From CAVQRC01 sp963715045 (GTDB lineage: Bacteria; Planctomycetota; Planctomycetia; Pirellulales; Lacipirellulaceae), in assembly GCA_963715045.1 (NCBI GenBank), contig CAVQRC010000017.1, positions 62,001 through 126,000 on the forward strand: a DNA stretch of 64,000 nucleotides. The letters are read 5' to 3'. The translations under genes were made by a program, and so were the position numbers. Below the pieces are notes generated by a model. It was not told where the DNA came from. It saw nothing but the letters and a program-made list of their open reading frames with translations, and made no database searches. Position 1 is the stretch's first letter. Every line of letters starts with the position of its first letter. Below, in pieces: positions 27,842 to 38,631 of this stretch.

Positions 27842-30009
27842 TCAAACGCTTTCGACGTAGACCAGCATCGCGTGGTGATCGAGCAGGAGCTTCCGCTTGC
27901 GGCCCAGCGCCGGGCCGTCCCCTGCGGGAAAAACGTCTTTCCCGGCGTCGGCCATCGTGTCGACGAGAAGTCTCCAGCCGAAACCGCTCGCTTGCTTGGG
28001 GACCCAGAACGCCTGTGGTGATGTACCCGCATGCGCCATCAGCAGGATCGCGCGGGCGTCCGGATGGTTGATTCCGGCGGTACCCAGCAGGCATGTCAGG
28101 CTGTGCGACAACGCATCCCAGGAGGTCGGATTGCCGTCGGCCGAGAACCAGGCGACGTCCGGTAGCCCGCCCCGCTCGCCATTGCCGGACAGGAATGATT
28201 CGCGGCGGATGTTGGGCTGATTGCGGCGGAATTGAATCAGGCCTTCCACGAACCGCAGCAGGTCGGTGTTCCGCTCGACGAGCCGCCAGTCGAACCAGCT
28301 GATGGAGTTGTCCTGGCAGTACGCGTTGTTGTTGCCACGCTGCGTGCGAAGCACCTCATCGCCCGAGGTCATCATCGGAACACCCTGGCTGAGCATCAGC
28401 GTGGCGAGCATGTTCTTGACCTGGCGGCGGCGGAGATCTGCGATCGCCTTCCGTCGGGTGGGACCCTCGATGCCGTAGTTGCTGCTGTAATTGTTGTTGT
28501 CGCCGTCGCGATTCTCTTCGCCGTTGGCGTCGTTGTGCTTCCTCTCGTAGCTGACCAGGTCGTTGATCGGATAGCCGTCGTGGGACGTGATGAAGTTGAT
28601 GCTGTGATACGGGCGGCGGCCGCTCGGTCTGATAGAGATCGCTCGATCCGGCCAGGCGGGTTGCCAAGGGGCCGGTCATGCCGGGATCGCCCCGCCAGAA
28701 GCGTCGAATGTCGTCGCGGTAGCGGCCATTCCATTCCGCCCAGCGCTGATTGGCGAACGAACCAACCTGATACGCACCGGCCGCGTCCCAGGCCTCGGCG
28801 ATGATCTTCGTATCCGCCAGCATCGGGTCTTCGGCGATGACTTCGACCATCGGCGGATTGGGGACGAGTTCGCCTTTGCGATTACGGCTGAGGATCGACG
28901 CCAGGTCGAAGCGAAAACCGTCGACGTGATAGTTGTGCACCCAGTGCCTGAGGCAGTGGAAGATCATCTCTCGGACAATCGGGTGGTTCCCGTTGACCGT
29001 GTTGCCGCAGCCCGAGAAGTTCTTGTAGTGCCCGCCGATCGTCGAGCATGTAGTAGACGCTTGTTCTCCAGCCCTTTGAAGCTCAGGGTCGGGCCCCGTT
29101 CGTTGCCTTCGCAGGTGTGGTTGAACACGACATCCAGAATGACTTCGATGTCGGCTTCGTGCAGGGCGCGGACCATCTCCTTGAACTGCCGGACCTGGTC
29201 GCCCGGCTTGTCGCCCGCCATGTAGCCGCGGTGCGGCGAGAAGAAGGCCATCGAGTCGTAGCCCCAGTAGTTCGCGCCGCTCCGGTTGCTGTCCGTAAAT
29301 GTCGAGGATCGGAAACTCGTGAATCGGCATCAATTCGACGGCGGTGACGCCCAGCGACTTCAGGTAGGGGATCTTCTCGATCACTCCCAGGTAGGTTCCC
29401 GGCGATCTCGACACCGCTGGTAGCGCTCTTGGTGAATCCCCGGACGTGCATTTCATAGATGACCGACTCGGAGAGGGGCCGTTTCAGGTGTCGATCGCCC
29501 TGCCAGTCGAAGGTGTCGTCGATCACGACGCACTTCGGCGGCCGGATGATGCCGTCGGAACTGGCTTGGAACGTTCCTGCGAGAGCGCGGGCGTAAGGGT
29601 CGATGAGGCGGGCCTGGGAGTCGAAGCGGTGTCCCCGTTCGGGCGCCAGCGGCCCATCGGCCTGGAGATGGTACAGCTGCCCCGGACCGAGGTCTGGAAC
29701 GAACACGGTCCAGATATCTCCCCAGCGATCGGCATTCGGGTCGAGTTCGACGTAGTCGACCGGCTCGCGATCTTCCACGTCGCTGTACAGGAGGACGCGG
29801 AGGGAGGTTGCGGAATGGCTGTAGATGACGAACTGAACGCCCCCGTCCCGGACAATGGCGCCGTAGGGGAGCGGATAGTTGAATTGCATCGAAGGGTGCG
29901 CGCGGGGCATGTCGATGCGGGGAGCGGTGAGCAAAGGGGTGACGGGTGAGATTGGGAAGGATTTTGGCGAAAAGTCTTGAGTAATCATAGGCGTTAAATG
30001 AGTTCCCAT
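27842..30009 (-). CDS. glgX: Glycogen debranching enzyme GlgX, several frameshifts
   Basis: Reads as one GlgX-type protein of about 720 residues split over at least four frame changes (near 29405, 29290, 29050 and 28615). The N-terminal CBM48-like domain shows YPLPYGAIVRDGGVQFVIYS; then come VIYEMHVRGFTKS, FSPHRGYMAGDKPG and the GH13 catalytic residues: Asp in VDGFRFDLAS, Glu in KIIAEAWDAAG and Asp in an ITSHDG-like motif. The C-terminal part has the debranching signature QGVPMMTSGDE and RTQRGNNNAYCQDN. The enzyme cleaves alpha-1,6 branches in glycogen. The start is uncertain: ATG 30009, 29988 or 29910. All functional residues survive, so indel errors rather than decay are likely. It is divergent from purM. 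Confidence 0.88.
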
Positions 30010-30371
30010 GAGGAGCGGGAGGGGAAATTCCCGATGGCGGCCGGGGTCAATCCATTCGAGCCCATGCTTCAGGCATTACATTCGCGCCAGAGCGGTCGCG
30101 GGTTTCCTCCCCGGACACGACGGCGTGAGATCAAGGTCGGCCATTGGCGGAGCCGCCATCAGTCTGCCGTTGGGAAGCCCTAGACCTCCCGCCGTCCATG
30201 CGGACGGCAGAACCGCCCGGGTTTCGCGAGTCCGATGGCGATCCGCCGCCAAGGTCCCCCCAGACGTCGCGAGCAGCAACCGGGCCGATCGCCTGCCCCT
30301 ATGTGGCCCGGTGGGTGTGCTCTTATACTCACCGGCTGGAATCGGATGGTGTCCTGATGATTTGAGAAGCT
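30010..30371. other. 362-bp intergenic region between glgX and purM
   Basis: Divergent promoter region. It contains two short inverted repeats, TGGCGG/CCGCCA near 30144-30157 and CCGTCC/GGACGG near 30192-30207. Several frames cross it but none has a supported start or homologue. No RNA gene or riboswitch was recognised; in particular I could not identify a purine aptamer upstream of purM. Confidence 0.4.
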
Positions 30372-31424
30372 ATGGCCAAGGCGACCTACAAAGACGCGGG
30401 CGTCGACCTGGAGTCGTACCAGGACGCGATGCAGCGGTTGCCCCGTCACCTTCGTCGCACGCAGTCCCCGCGGGTGATATCGGCCGAAGGCGGATTTGCA
30501 GGCCTGTTCGCGCTCGACTTCCAAGGCTCTCTGTTCGCCCGCAACTACCGCGACCCTGTGCTGGTGTCGGGTACCGATGGCGTGGGGACGAAGCTGAAGG
30601 TCGCGCAGCTGTGCGGGCGGCACAATACGGTCGGCATCGACCTGGTCGCGATGTGCGTCAACGATGCGTTGTGCACGGGCTGCGAGATGTTGTTCTTCCT
30701 CGATTACGTGGCGATGGACCGCGATGACCCGGAGCGACTCGAAGCGATTGTCGAGGGCATCAGCGAAGGGTGCGTGGCCTGCGACGCGGCCTTGATCGGC
30801 GGAGAGACGGCGATCATGCCGGATCTCTACGCCCCGGGTGAGTACGACCTGGCCGGTTTTTGTGTCGGCGTTGTCGAGCGGCATCGGTTGATCAACGGTG
30901 CGGCGATCTCGCCGTCCGACGTCGTCGTGGGGATTGCCTCATCAGGGCTTCACTCCAACGGATACAGCCTGGTCCGCAAGATCGTCTTCGAGATGGCCGG
31001 GTTGGGCGTCGAGAGTTCGCTGGAGCACATCGAGGGATGCGGAGCGACCGTGGGAGAAGAGTTGCTGCGGCCGACCCGGATTTACGTCCGCCAGATCCGG
31101 TCGATTCTGAGCCGGTACCGCAGGAAACATGTGGTTCACGGACTGGCTCACATCACCGGGGGTGGGTTGGAGGAAAACCTCGCCCGCATCCTGCCGCCAG
31201 GCTGCTCGGTAGAAATTGACCCGGACAGTTGGCCGGTCCCACCCGTCTTCAGATGGCTGCAGCAGCTCGGCAACGTGGACGACGCCGAGATGCGTCGTGT
31301 GTTCAACATGGGGATCGGCTTCGCCGTCGTGGTCAGCGAGTACTTTGCCGAGAGTATTCGCCGTCAGCTCGCCGACCAGGGCCTCGCGAGCTGGGTCATC
31401 GGGCAGGTACGCAAGCCAGGCTGA
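30372..31424 (+). CDS. purM: Phosphoribosylformylglycinamidine cyclo-ligase (PurM)
   Basis: A 350-residue PurM, the typical length. It catalyses ATP-dependent ring closure of FGAM to AIR in de novo purine synthesis, in the cytoplasm. Recognisable blocks are TYKDAGVDLESYQDAM at the N-terminus, VSGTDGVGTKLKVAQ (ATP/substrate site), GIDLVAMCVNDALCTG, ALIGGETAIMPDLY, GIASSGLHSNGYSLVR, AHITGGGLEENLARILP and MGIGFAVVV. The ATG at 30372 gives the canonical N-terminus. It stands alone: the upstream gene is divergent and the downstream gene is convergent with a 48-bp gap. Confidence 0.97.
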   Translation: MAKATYKDAGVDLESYQDAMQRLPRHLRRTQSPRVISAEGGFAGLFALDFQGSLFARNYRDPVLVSGTDGVGTKLKVAQLCGRHNTVGIDLVAMCVNDALCTGCEMLFFLDYVAMDRDDPERLEAIVEGISEGCVACDAALIGGETAIMPDLYAPGEYDLAGFCVGVVERHRLINGAAISPSDVVVGIASSGLHSNGYSLVRKIVFEMAGLGVESSLEHIEGCGATVGEELLRPTRIYVRQIRSILSRYRRKHVVHGLAHITGGGLEENLARILPPGCSVEIDPDSWPVPPVFRWLQQLGNVDDAEMRRVFNMGIGFAVVVSEYFAESIRRQLADQGLASWVIGQVRKPG

Positions 31425-31472
31425 GACCTGGCGAGTTTGGGCATCGCGGATGGCCATTGCGGCCGATCACGG

Positions 31473-33942
31473 TCACAACTTTCCGGTGTCTGTGGCGGCT
31501 TTCGTGGCGGGCGCAATCGCGGATCGCACGCGCTGGGCGTCGTCGCGCGAGGGTCCGGCTTGTTTGAGTGCGTCGACCACATCTGCTTCCGAGACCAGGT
31601 CGCGCAGCACGATCGGTTTTGCGTCGGGGCCGGGTGGGTAGATCGCCAGCAACGGAATGGAACGGCTGTCAAGCGATTCCAGTTCGTCCTTGATGGTGGG
31701 TGAGCGGTCGGTGTAATCCGCCAGCAGCGGAACGACGCCGTTCTCGTCGATCAGTTCTTTGACCCGCTCGGTGTTGATGGCCCGCTTCAGATTCAGTTTG
31801 CAGGTCAAGCACCACTGAGCCGTGAAGTCGACCAGCACGGTCTTGCCTTCGGAACGCGCCGTCGCTTGAGCCTGCGGCGACCACTCGGACCAGGGCAACT
31901 CGATGGGAGTCACGATGAGTCCCAGGTAGGCGACGACCGCAGCGATTGCAGAGCCGCCCAGCCATGCGAACGCTTTACGATCCGCCGAGGCGGTCACCGG
32001 GACGCGACCAATCCACCAGCACGCCAACCAAATGGCCATCAGCAGTGCCAGCGTGGGGATCACGTTTTCAGGTTTCAAGGCCGACATCAGGAACACGACG
32101 GTCCCCAGCAGAGGAAACGCCATGAACTCCTTGAAGGTCTCCATCCAGCCGCCCGGCTTGGGAAGCCACGCGATCAAGCGAGGTTGAATTCCAATCGCGA
32201 TGTAGGGCAATGCCATCCCGAGCCCGACCGTCATAAACACCAGGTAGGTCACCTGCGGCGGTTGAGTCAGCGTGTAACCGAAGACCACTCCCAGCGCCGG
32301 TCCGCTGCAGGGGGTTGCGAGAATCGTGGAAAACACACCCTTGGAAAAGGCACCCGCATAGCCCTCACGCTGGCTCAACTCGGTCGCCGCGGTCGATGCG
32401 GCAAATCCCGGGATGGGCAGCTCCCACACGCCCAGAAAGCTCAACGCCATCGCGAACACGAGGCACGTCATGGCAATCTTGAACCAGGTCAACGTGAACA
32501 ACTCACCCCAGCCATAGCTCTCGTCCGCCAGTCCCAACTGGGTCAGCGAGGCCAGCGTCGCCAGCAGCGCGAACACCGACAGCATGCCGGCCGCGAAGGT
32601 CAGATTCAGCCCCATGATCCTCGAACGACTGGCCCCGGCCTGATTGGCGAAGGCGAGAATCTTCAGCCCGACGACCGGCAGCACGCAGGGCATGAGATTG
32701 AGAATCAGCCCACCTCCCAGGGCGAACAGCAGGACGGCGGAGAGCGAGTAAGGATTCGCCGACGGCTCCAGCAGAGCGGACTCGGCCGCGGCTCCGGGTG
32801 GCGGAGGAGGAATCGGGCTGGATTGGGCCAGCGTTGCGGCTGCCTTGTAGTTCGCTTCGGAGAACTTCAGGGGCAATGTGGCCGCTCCGCTGACATCGGG
32901 GCTGACTTTCAGCGGCACGCTGAATTCGATTCCTTGCGGCATTTCACAGGTGACGTCTTTGCAGGCCTGAATCCCGACGATCCCGGAGACTCGATAGCTT
33001 CCGGGCCGGGCATCGGCGGAGACTTCAATCCGCGTACGCCAGGTTACGTTTCCGTCGTAGTAGCGAATGTCGGGCAGGTTGTATTCGCTCTGGCTCTCGA
33101 CCTCAACCTTGGAGTTGGTGCTTGGCTTGTAGAAGTTCAAGCCACTCAACGGATTCAGGGCGATCAGCGTTGGCTTGCCACCAATGTCGTCAGGATCTCG
33201 ATCCAGCCGTTCGTAGACATGCCAGTCAGAAGCGACTGCGGCGGTGATGACCAGTTCGGCCACTCCGCCCGGTGCCACCGTTGCGGGTTCCAGCCGCCCG
33301 GAGAGCTTGAGTTTTGAGCCGGGCTTCTGATAGCTGCCAGTGGCCACTTCGCCAGGATCCGCAGCCGTTTCAGGCCGCCGTTGCAGGGGGGACATACCGA
33401 GCGCTGAATTCGAGGGCCAGATCGATGCACGAAGTCGCTTCGCAGGCCTGGGCCTGTACCACGCCGCGAATCGGTACTTCGGCCGGATTGGTGCCAGCCG
33501 CGATCCGCACCGGCGCCTTCCACGTGACTTGGGTCTGATGCTCTTCAATCGTCAGCCCAGGCCAGACTTCCTTGTCCACGTGTGCTTCCGGGGCGGGCGT
33601 TGCCTGAAACTCACCCGCCAGTTGATAGGCGGATCCGGGATCGAGTCGGATCGAGGTCGCCAGCGGACCGCCCTGGGGCTGAGTGACCGAGTAGATGTGG
33701 TAACCCTTTTCGATCATGGCGGTGATCGTCAGTTCGCCCGTCTTCCCATCGCCGCCCGGCTGAAAGTGGGCTTCGACCGTGACAGGTTCCGCGGCTTTGC
33801 CGAAGCCGGGAAGAGTACCGAGGCTACCCTTCTCGAGTTCTGCGAACGGGTTGTCGGCCGGAGCCGCTCCGAGGGCCAGACTGGTTACGGCCATCAGGCT
33901 CAGGATCGCCGCACCACGCCACGATTTCGATCGCATCTGCAT
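31473..33942 (-). CDS. DsbD-like thiol:disulfide interchange protein with duplicated N-terminal domain, frameshifted
   Basis: About 820 residues over two frames joined near 33395. After a signal peptide (AAILSLMAVTSLALGA) there are two tandem DsbD-alpha-like domains. The first has GYHIYSVTQPQGGPLATSIR and QACEATSCIDL; the second has DWHVYERLDRDPDDIGG and GIQACKDVTCEMPQG. The membrane domain carries the conserved cysteines in LILNLMPCVLPVVGLKIL and ILATPCSGPALGVVFGY, and the C-terminal thioredoxin domain has DFTAQWCLTCKLN. The protein passes electrons from cytoplasmic thioredoxin to the periplasm, for example for cytochrome c maturation or disulfide isomerisation. The duplicated N-terminal domain is the unusual point. 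It is convergent with purM. Confidence 0.9.
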
Positions 33943-33990
33943 TACGAGTCTGGGGGCCAGAGGAGGGCAGGGGGGAGGAACCTACTCCAG

Positions 33991-34060
33991 ATACCTCAAC
34001 GAGTAGGTCCCACGGCCGAGGAAGTCGGCAGCTGAAGCCGGTCTTCGGATCGGCTCTAGA
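33991..34060 (+). repeat. Dispersed repeat R3, copy 1
   Basis: Contains GTCCCACGGCCGAGGAAGTC and then GAAGCCGGTCTTCGGATCGG, followed by CTCTAGA. It resembles three other copies at 39439-39491, 43248-43319 (inverted) and 49390-49461. It lies between the start of dsbD and the stop of the APH-like gene and has no coding role I can see. Confidence 0.7.
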
Positions 34061-34200
34061 TACCGCGCCGCGGTTCTGGCGCCAAGTTTGCCTTTGACGG
34101 GAACATGGAGATCCCGCCAGGCATCTCGGGATCGCGACGCAACCCGGCCCGACCGCATGGTGTTTCAAGAAGAGGAGGCCTGACCATCCCATACGTAGTG

Positions 34201-35235
34201 CTAGCACCAATGGTTCATGCGTTGAAGCATATCGCGGAGTCGCTGGGCGACGGCGGCGGAATCGGAGAACGTTCGCCGTTCGATGACGATCCAGCGGAGC
34301 CAGTTCATCGCTCCCATCAGGGTGCCGCTCGCGTCGTAGACCTCAATCAGACTTTCCTCGACGGCAGAGAGTGGACGGACTGCCCGATAGGCAGCGATTG
34401 CCGCGTTGCGAAGATCTGCGTCGTCCCCCGCCGTGCTCCCGAGCAATCGCCCCAGGTCGGCCGACACGCTGTCAATGTCCATCGCCCCGTAATCGACGAT
34501 ACCGGTGACCCGATCCCCCTCGAACAACACGTGGGCGTGCCACACGTCGCGGAGGCAGACTTGTCGAGGGACGGCGACAGCCTGAGCAGCGGCGAGCTGG
34601 CGACGAATGGGCTCGGCGAATCGCTGGAAAGCAGCCATCACGTCGGCGGCCAAGTTGCCCATTTCGCCCGCCGGAGGCTTTCTCTTCAGGGTCATCGCGA
34701 TCCTCTCGGCACGGCCCTCGAAGAGCTGTTCCATGGTCCGAAGTCTGCTGGCAATTCCCGGCGGTCCGCCGTGGTTGCTGCGAGGCGAGACCGACGCAAG
34801 CTGCTGATGCAACTCTGCCAGGGCCGAGATTGCGGCACGCACGCGGTGGGGGGTGCCGGCCCGATGGAAATCGGCCACTCCCGGGAGCCACGGGGCAAGT
34901 TCCCACAGATGATCGTCCATGGACAGATAACTTCTGCCGCCGCGGGTCAGCAGGGGTGTCGCCAGCAGCTTGCAGCCCAAGGCCTCGACCTGGCTGAGAA
35001 TCCCATGGATCCATGCCAGTCGTTCGGGCGAGGGCGCTTCGCGAGGCCAACGCCGTAAACAGAATGTCCCTGTGGAAGTCGCGACACGCCACAGCCGGGC
35101 TCCGCTGAATCCACCCGCATTGCCCAGACTGGTCAAACGAGCATTGAAGGCAACGGTGTAGCTGGTCAGTACTTTCCCGAGAGTCGCGTCGTGAATTGTT
35201 CGAACCCTTTGAGCGGTAAGCCGTAGAATTGACAA
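34201..35235 (-). CDS. Phosphotransferase of the aminoglycoside phosphotransferase (APH) family
   Basis: A 344-residue protein-kinase-like enzyme of the APH/choline-kinase superfamily. The N-lobe shows NAGGFSGARLWRV (glycine-rich, nucleotide-binding) and FCLRRWP, with a candidate ATP-lysine-equivalent position. The C-lobe has the catalytic loop region QVCLRDVWHAHVLFEGD, a variant of the usual H-x-D Brenner motif in which Arg-Asp replaces His-Gly-Asp, and the metal-binding VTGIVDYGAMDIDSV (DFG-equivalent Asp). It probably phosphorylates a small metabolite rather than an antibiotic, as many environmental members do (homoserine kinase II-like, for example). It starts at 35235, divergent from the metalloprotease. 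Confidence 0.8.
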   Translation of the reverse strand: MSILRLTAQRVRTIHDATLGKVLTSYTVAFNARLTSLGNAGGFSGARLWRVATSTGTFCLRRWPREAPSPERLAWIHGILSQVEALGCKLLATPLLTRGGRSYLSMDDHLWELAPWLPGVADFHRAGTPHRVRAAISALAELHQQLASVSPRSNHGGPPGIASRLRTMEQLFEGRAERIAMTLKRKPPAGEMGNLAADVMAAFQRFAEPIRRQLAAAQAVAVPRQVCLRDVWHAHVLFEGDRVTGIVDYGAMDIDSVSADLGRLLGSTAGDDADLRNAAIAAYRAVRPLSAVEESLIEVYDASGTLMGAMNWLRWIVIERRTFSDSAAVAQRLRDMLQRMNHWC

Positions 35236-35423
35236 AGCCCGCAGAATTGTCTGCCTTTCCCAACCCCGCAGCTTCGCTAGAATGTGCTAAATTTGCGGGG
35301 ATCGATGCCACTTTTGAAGCCGCCCGGACGGCTTCTCTCCCATCTCGGGAGGTTTGATTCGCACTTGCCAGTCCCCTGGGTGCGTCGGCTGTGCCACGCC
35401 CGTTTCACTCTGGATTCTAAAAC

Positions 35424-38149
35424 ATGAGCCGACTTTTCATCGCGACTTCGCTGACATGCGCCCTGATGTGCGGGCAGGACCTGATTGCGGACGATTCCGG
35501 CGGCGAGACGATCGTCGAGGCGACGACATCTGCTACCCAAGAGGGTAACTCGGAAGCTTCCCGTCCTAAAATCGTCGACGCCCTGGCCAAGGCGGTCACG
35601 GGCAGCGGAGGCGACAGCGACGACAAGTTTAAGCCGTACGACAAGGTCCTCAAGGATGCGAAGAAGATCGAGGGCCTGATTCCGCTTTATCGCAAGGAAT
35701 CGTCGCTGTTTGCCGAGCTCTCGCCCGGACAACTCGACAAGGACTACATCGTCTTGATCACGATCGCACGCGGAATTGGCCGAGCTCCCCTTCTTGGCGG
35801 CTACAGCTGGGGATTTGGCGACGATTGGGTCTGGCAGTTCCGGAAGGTTGGCGACAGCGTCCATGTCGTTCGTCGCAACCTGCGGTTTCAGGCCAAAGCC
35901 GACACACCTCAAGCCAAAGCTGTCGAACTTGGCTACAGCGACAGCGTGCTTTTCAGTCTGCCGATTGAGACGAAAAGTCCTTCGGGCGCACTCGTCGTCG
36001 ATCTCTCCGAAGTCTTCATGAGCGACTTGCCACAGATCGGCATGGTCCTGCCCGGTTTCAGCTTTTCTCGATCGAAGTCGAACTGGGCGGAAGTTAAGGG
36101 TTTCGACGACAACGTGGAGATCCAGGTTGCCGCAACTTATGCCTCTGGCGGTACCCAGACGATCGAGTCGGTACCCGATACCCGCGGGGCCACGATCAAC
36201 GTGCACTACTCGATCAGCCGCCTGCCGAAGAACGGTTACAAGCCGCGGATGGCGGACGATCGGGTCGGCTACTTTCTCACAGTCATCAAAGACTTTTCCA
36301 AGAAAGATCCCAAGGATCGGTTCCTCCGCTACATCAATCGCTGGAATCTCGAAAAGGCAGATCCTGCAGAAGATCTTTCGCCACCCAAGAAGCCGATCCA
36401 GTTCTGGCTCGAGGATACGATTCCATTCAAGTATCGCAAGCCGATCCGGGAGGGAATTCTGGAGTGGAACAAGGCTTTCGAAAAAGCCGGTTTCGTCAAC
36501 GCGATCGAGGTGCGACAGAAGGGACCGGAGGACAAATGGGATCCGGCCGACGTGCGGTACAACACGTTTCGCTGGATTACTGCCGGGGCCGGATTTGCGA
36601 TGGGTCCCTCCCGCGTGAATCCGCGAACGGGGCAGATTCTTGATGCGGATATCATCTTTGATGCCGACTTCCTGCAGTACTGGAAGGCGGAATACGAGAC
36701 CTTCACCCCCAAAGCGGTGGCCGAACTGACTGGCGGGCCACTGGACGTGAAGAGCTACCGCGAGGAACTCGCCAAACAACCCCATCAAAGTTGGCATCGC
36801 CATAGTCCGCTCTGCGGATGCAATCTGCTGACCGGCAAGTCCTACGACATGGCCTTTGCCCACGCGATGATCGCCAGCCGAGTTCAGGACCCGAAGGAAC
36901 TTGACAAGTTGATCGTGCAGGCTCTGAAAGACGTGACGATGCACGAGGTAGGTCACACGCTGGGACTCCGCCACAATTTCAAGGCGAGCACGTTTTATTC
37001 ACTGGCAGATGCACAGAAAACCGATAGCACGACTCGCACGGGCCTCACGGCCAGCGTGATGGACTACACGCCGGCGAACATCGTGCCGCAGGACATGCCG
37101 CAAGGCGACTTTTACTCGACCACCATCGGTCCGTACGATTACTGGGCCATTGAATACGGTTACAAGCCGTTCTCCTCGAAGGAAGACGAAGAACTGGCCA
37201 AGATCGCCGCCCGTAATACCGAGCCCGGGCTGGCATTTTCCACGGACGAAGACACACGTGGGATCGACCCCGATCCGCACAGTAATCGCTGGGACTTCTC
37301 GGACGACGTGGTTGCCTATGCGAAGGCTCAGGCTCGCCTTGTTAACGAAGCGTGGCCGGAGATCCTCAAACGGATGACGGAAGATGGAGACAGTTTCGAC
37401 CAGCGCGTTGCGCGTTTGGCGTGCTGTTGGGTACGCATGGACGGGCGATGTTTCTCGCCTCACGCTACATTGGCGGCGTTCACGTCAGTCGTGCCCACAA
37501 GGGCGACGAGAACGCCAGCGCCCCGCTCGAAGTCGTCTCCGCGGCGAAGCAACGCGAAGCATTTGATTTGATCGAAGAGCAGGTCTTCAGCGATCGACCG
37601 TTCGATTTCCCGCCGGAACTCTACAGCCATCTGGCGGCATCTCATTGGAGCCATTGGGGTACCAACTTCTCAACGCGTCCGGATTACCCGGCCCATGAAA
37701 CGATCCTGCTCTGGCAGGATCGCGTACTCGCTCGCCTGCTCTCCTCTCTGACGTTGGAGCGTTTGCAGGACAGCGAACTGAAAATCGCCGCCGACGAAGA
37801 TGCGTTCACAACGGCCGAACTCATCGAGCGACTTAACAAAGCCGTTTTCGCCGAGGTCGACGGGCTCGGCAATGGCGAGTACACGCTTCGCAAGCCCGCG
37901 ATCAGCAGTCTGCGGCGGAACCTGCAACGGCGACTCCTTCGCCGCATGTCCGAACTGGCAATGGGATACACGGCCGCGCCCGAAGACTGTCGCACACTCG
38001 CCTACTTCGAACTCAAGAAACTCAAAACTCGGATCGACGATGCATTGAACCGGGAGCTCGCGCTCGATGCGTACAGCGAGGCCCATTTGCTCGAAACGTC
38101 GGCCCGAATCGAAAAGGTCCTGCAAGCTGACATGTTTCAGCAACCGTAG
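35424..38149 (+). CDS. Exported zinc-dependent metalloprotease (DUF5117/DUF4953-type), frameshifted
   Basis: About 900 residues after joining two frames near 37400. It begins MSRLFIATSLTCALMCGQDLIA, a signal peptide, followed by a linker. The N-terminal part (IEGLIPLYRKESSLFAELSP, DKDYIVLITIARGIG) matches the DUF5117 domain. The peptidase core carries MHEVGHTLGLRHNFKAS, the HExxHxxGxxH zinc signature of metzincin-like proteases, with SVMDYTPANIV as a Met-turn-like segment. The C-terminal 240 residues are helical and of unknown function. The protein probably degrades peptides outside the cytoplasm. ATG 35424 is the start of the signal peptide. The single break, in the Arg/Ala-rich stretch near 37400, looks like an indel. 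Confidence 0.88.
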
Positions 38150-38251
38150 TTCAGGTATGCTGCTCCTTGAAGTGCGACCCGCTGCCCGGCGATTCGCCGG
38201 GCAGTATTCGGCTCTTTCCGGTCACCTTGGTCAACGTCAGGTACTACTTCG

Positions 38252-38599
38252 TTGAAGCTGATCATCGCCGTTATCCAGCCGACAAAACTCGAAGCCGTCC
38301 GCGACGCGCTGCATCGCATCGGCGTCACGAGAATGACGGTTGCTGACGCGCTCGGCTACGCGCGGCAGCGGGGAAGGACCGAAAAGTATCGCGGTCGCGA
38401 GTACCAGACCAATTTTCTTCGTAAGATCTCTCTCGAAATCGCCGTTAACGACGACTTTCTTGAGCCCACACTGGCGTGCCTCGAACGTGTCGCTCGGACC
38501 GGCGCAGAAGGAACGATCGGCGATGGAAAGATCTTTGTACTGCCGATGGAATCGGCGATTCAGATTGGTGGGCATGCCGAAGGCCCAAGCGCGATCTAA
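38252..38599 (+). CDS. glnB: Nitrogen regulatory protein P-II (GlnB/GlnK family)
   Basis: A 115-residue PII signal-transduction protein with the canonical N-terminus KLIIAVIQPTKLEAVRDAL, which fixes an unusual TTG start at 38252. The T-loop is RTEKYRGREYQTNF, with the uridylylation tyrosine at position 51 conserved. The B-loop region is GRVARTGAEGTIGDGKIFV-like, for ATP and 2-oxoglutarate binding. Trimeric PII proteins sense ATP/ADP and 2-oxoglutarate and control nitrogen assimilation. No amtB or glnA is adjacent, so GlnB rather than GlnK is inferred. It is followed 32 bp later by a small receiver-like gene and then by a terminator in repeat R2. Confidence 0.93.
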   Translation: MKLIIAVIQPTKLEAVRDALHRIGVTRMTVADALGYARQRGRTEKYRGREYQTNFLRKISLEIAVNDDFLEPTLACLERVARTGAEGTIGDGKIFVLPMESAIQIGGHAEGPSAI

Positions 38600-38631
38600 C
38601 CACTTGCGCCGAAAGACAGAGAAGAACAGCG

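Noticed and set aside
35277..36974. 565-residue minus-strand open frame opposite the metalloprotease
   Set aside because: It is the complement of a gene with strong motifs, including the HExxH zinc signature; high GC gives long antisense frames.
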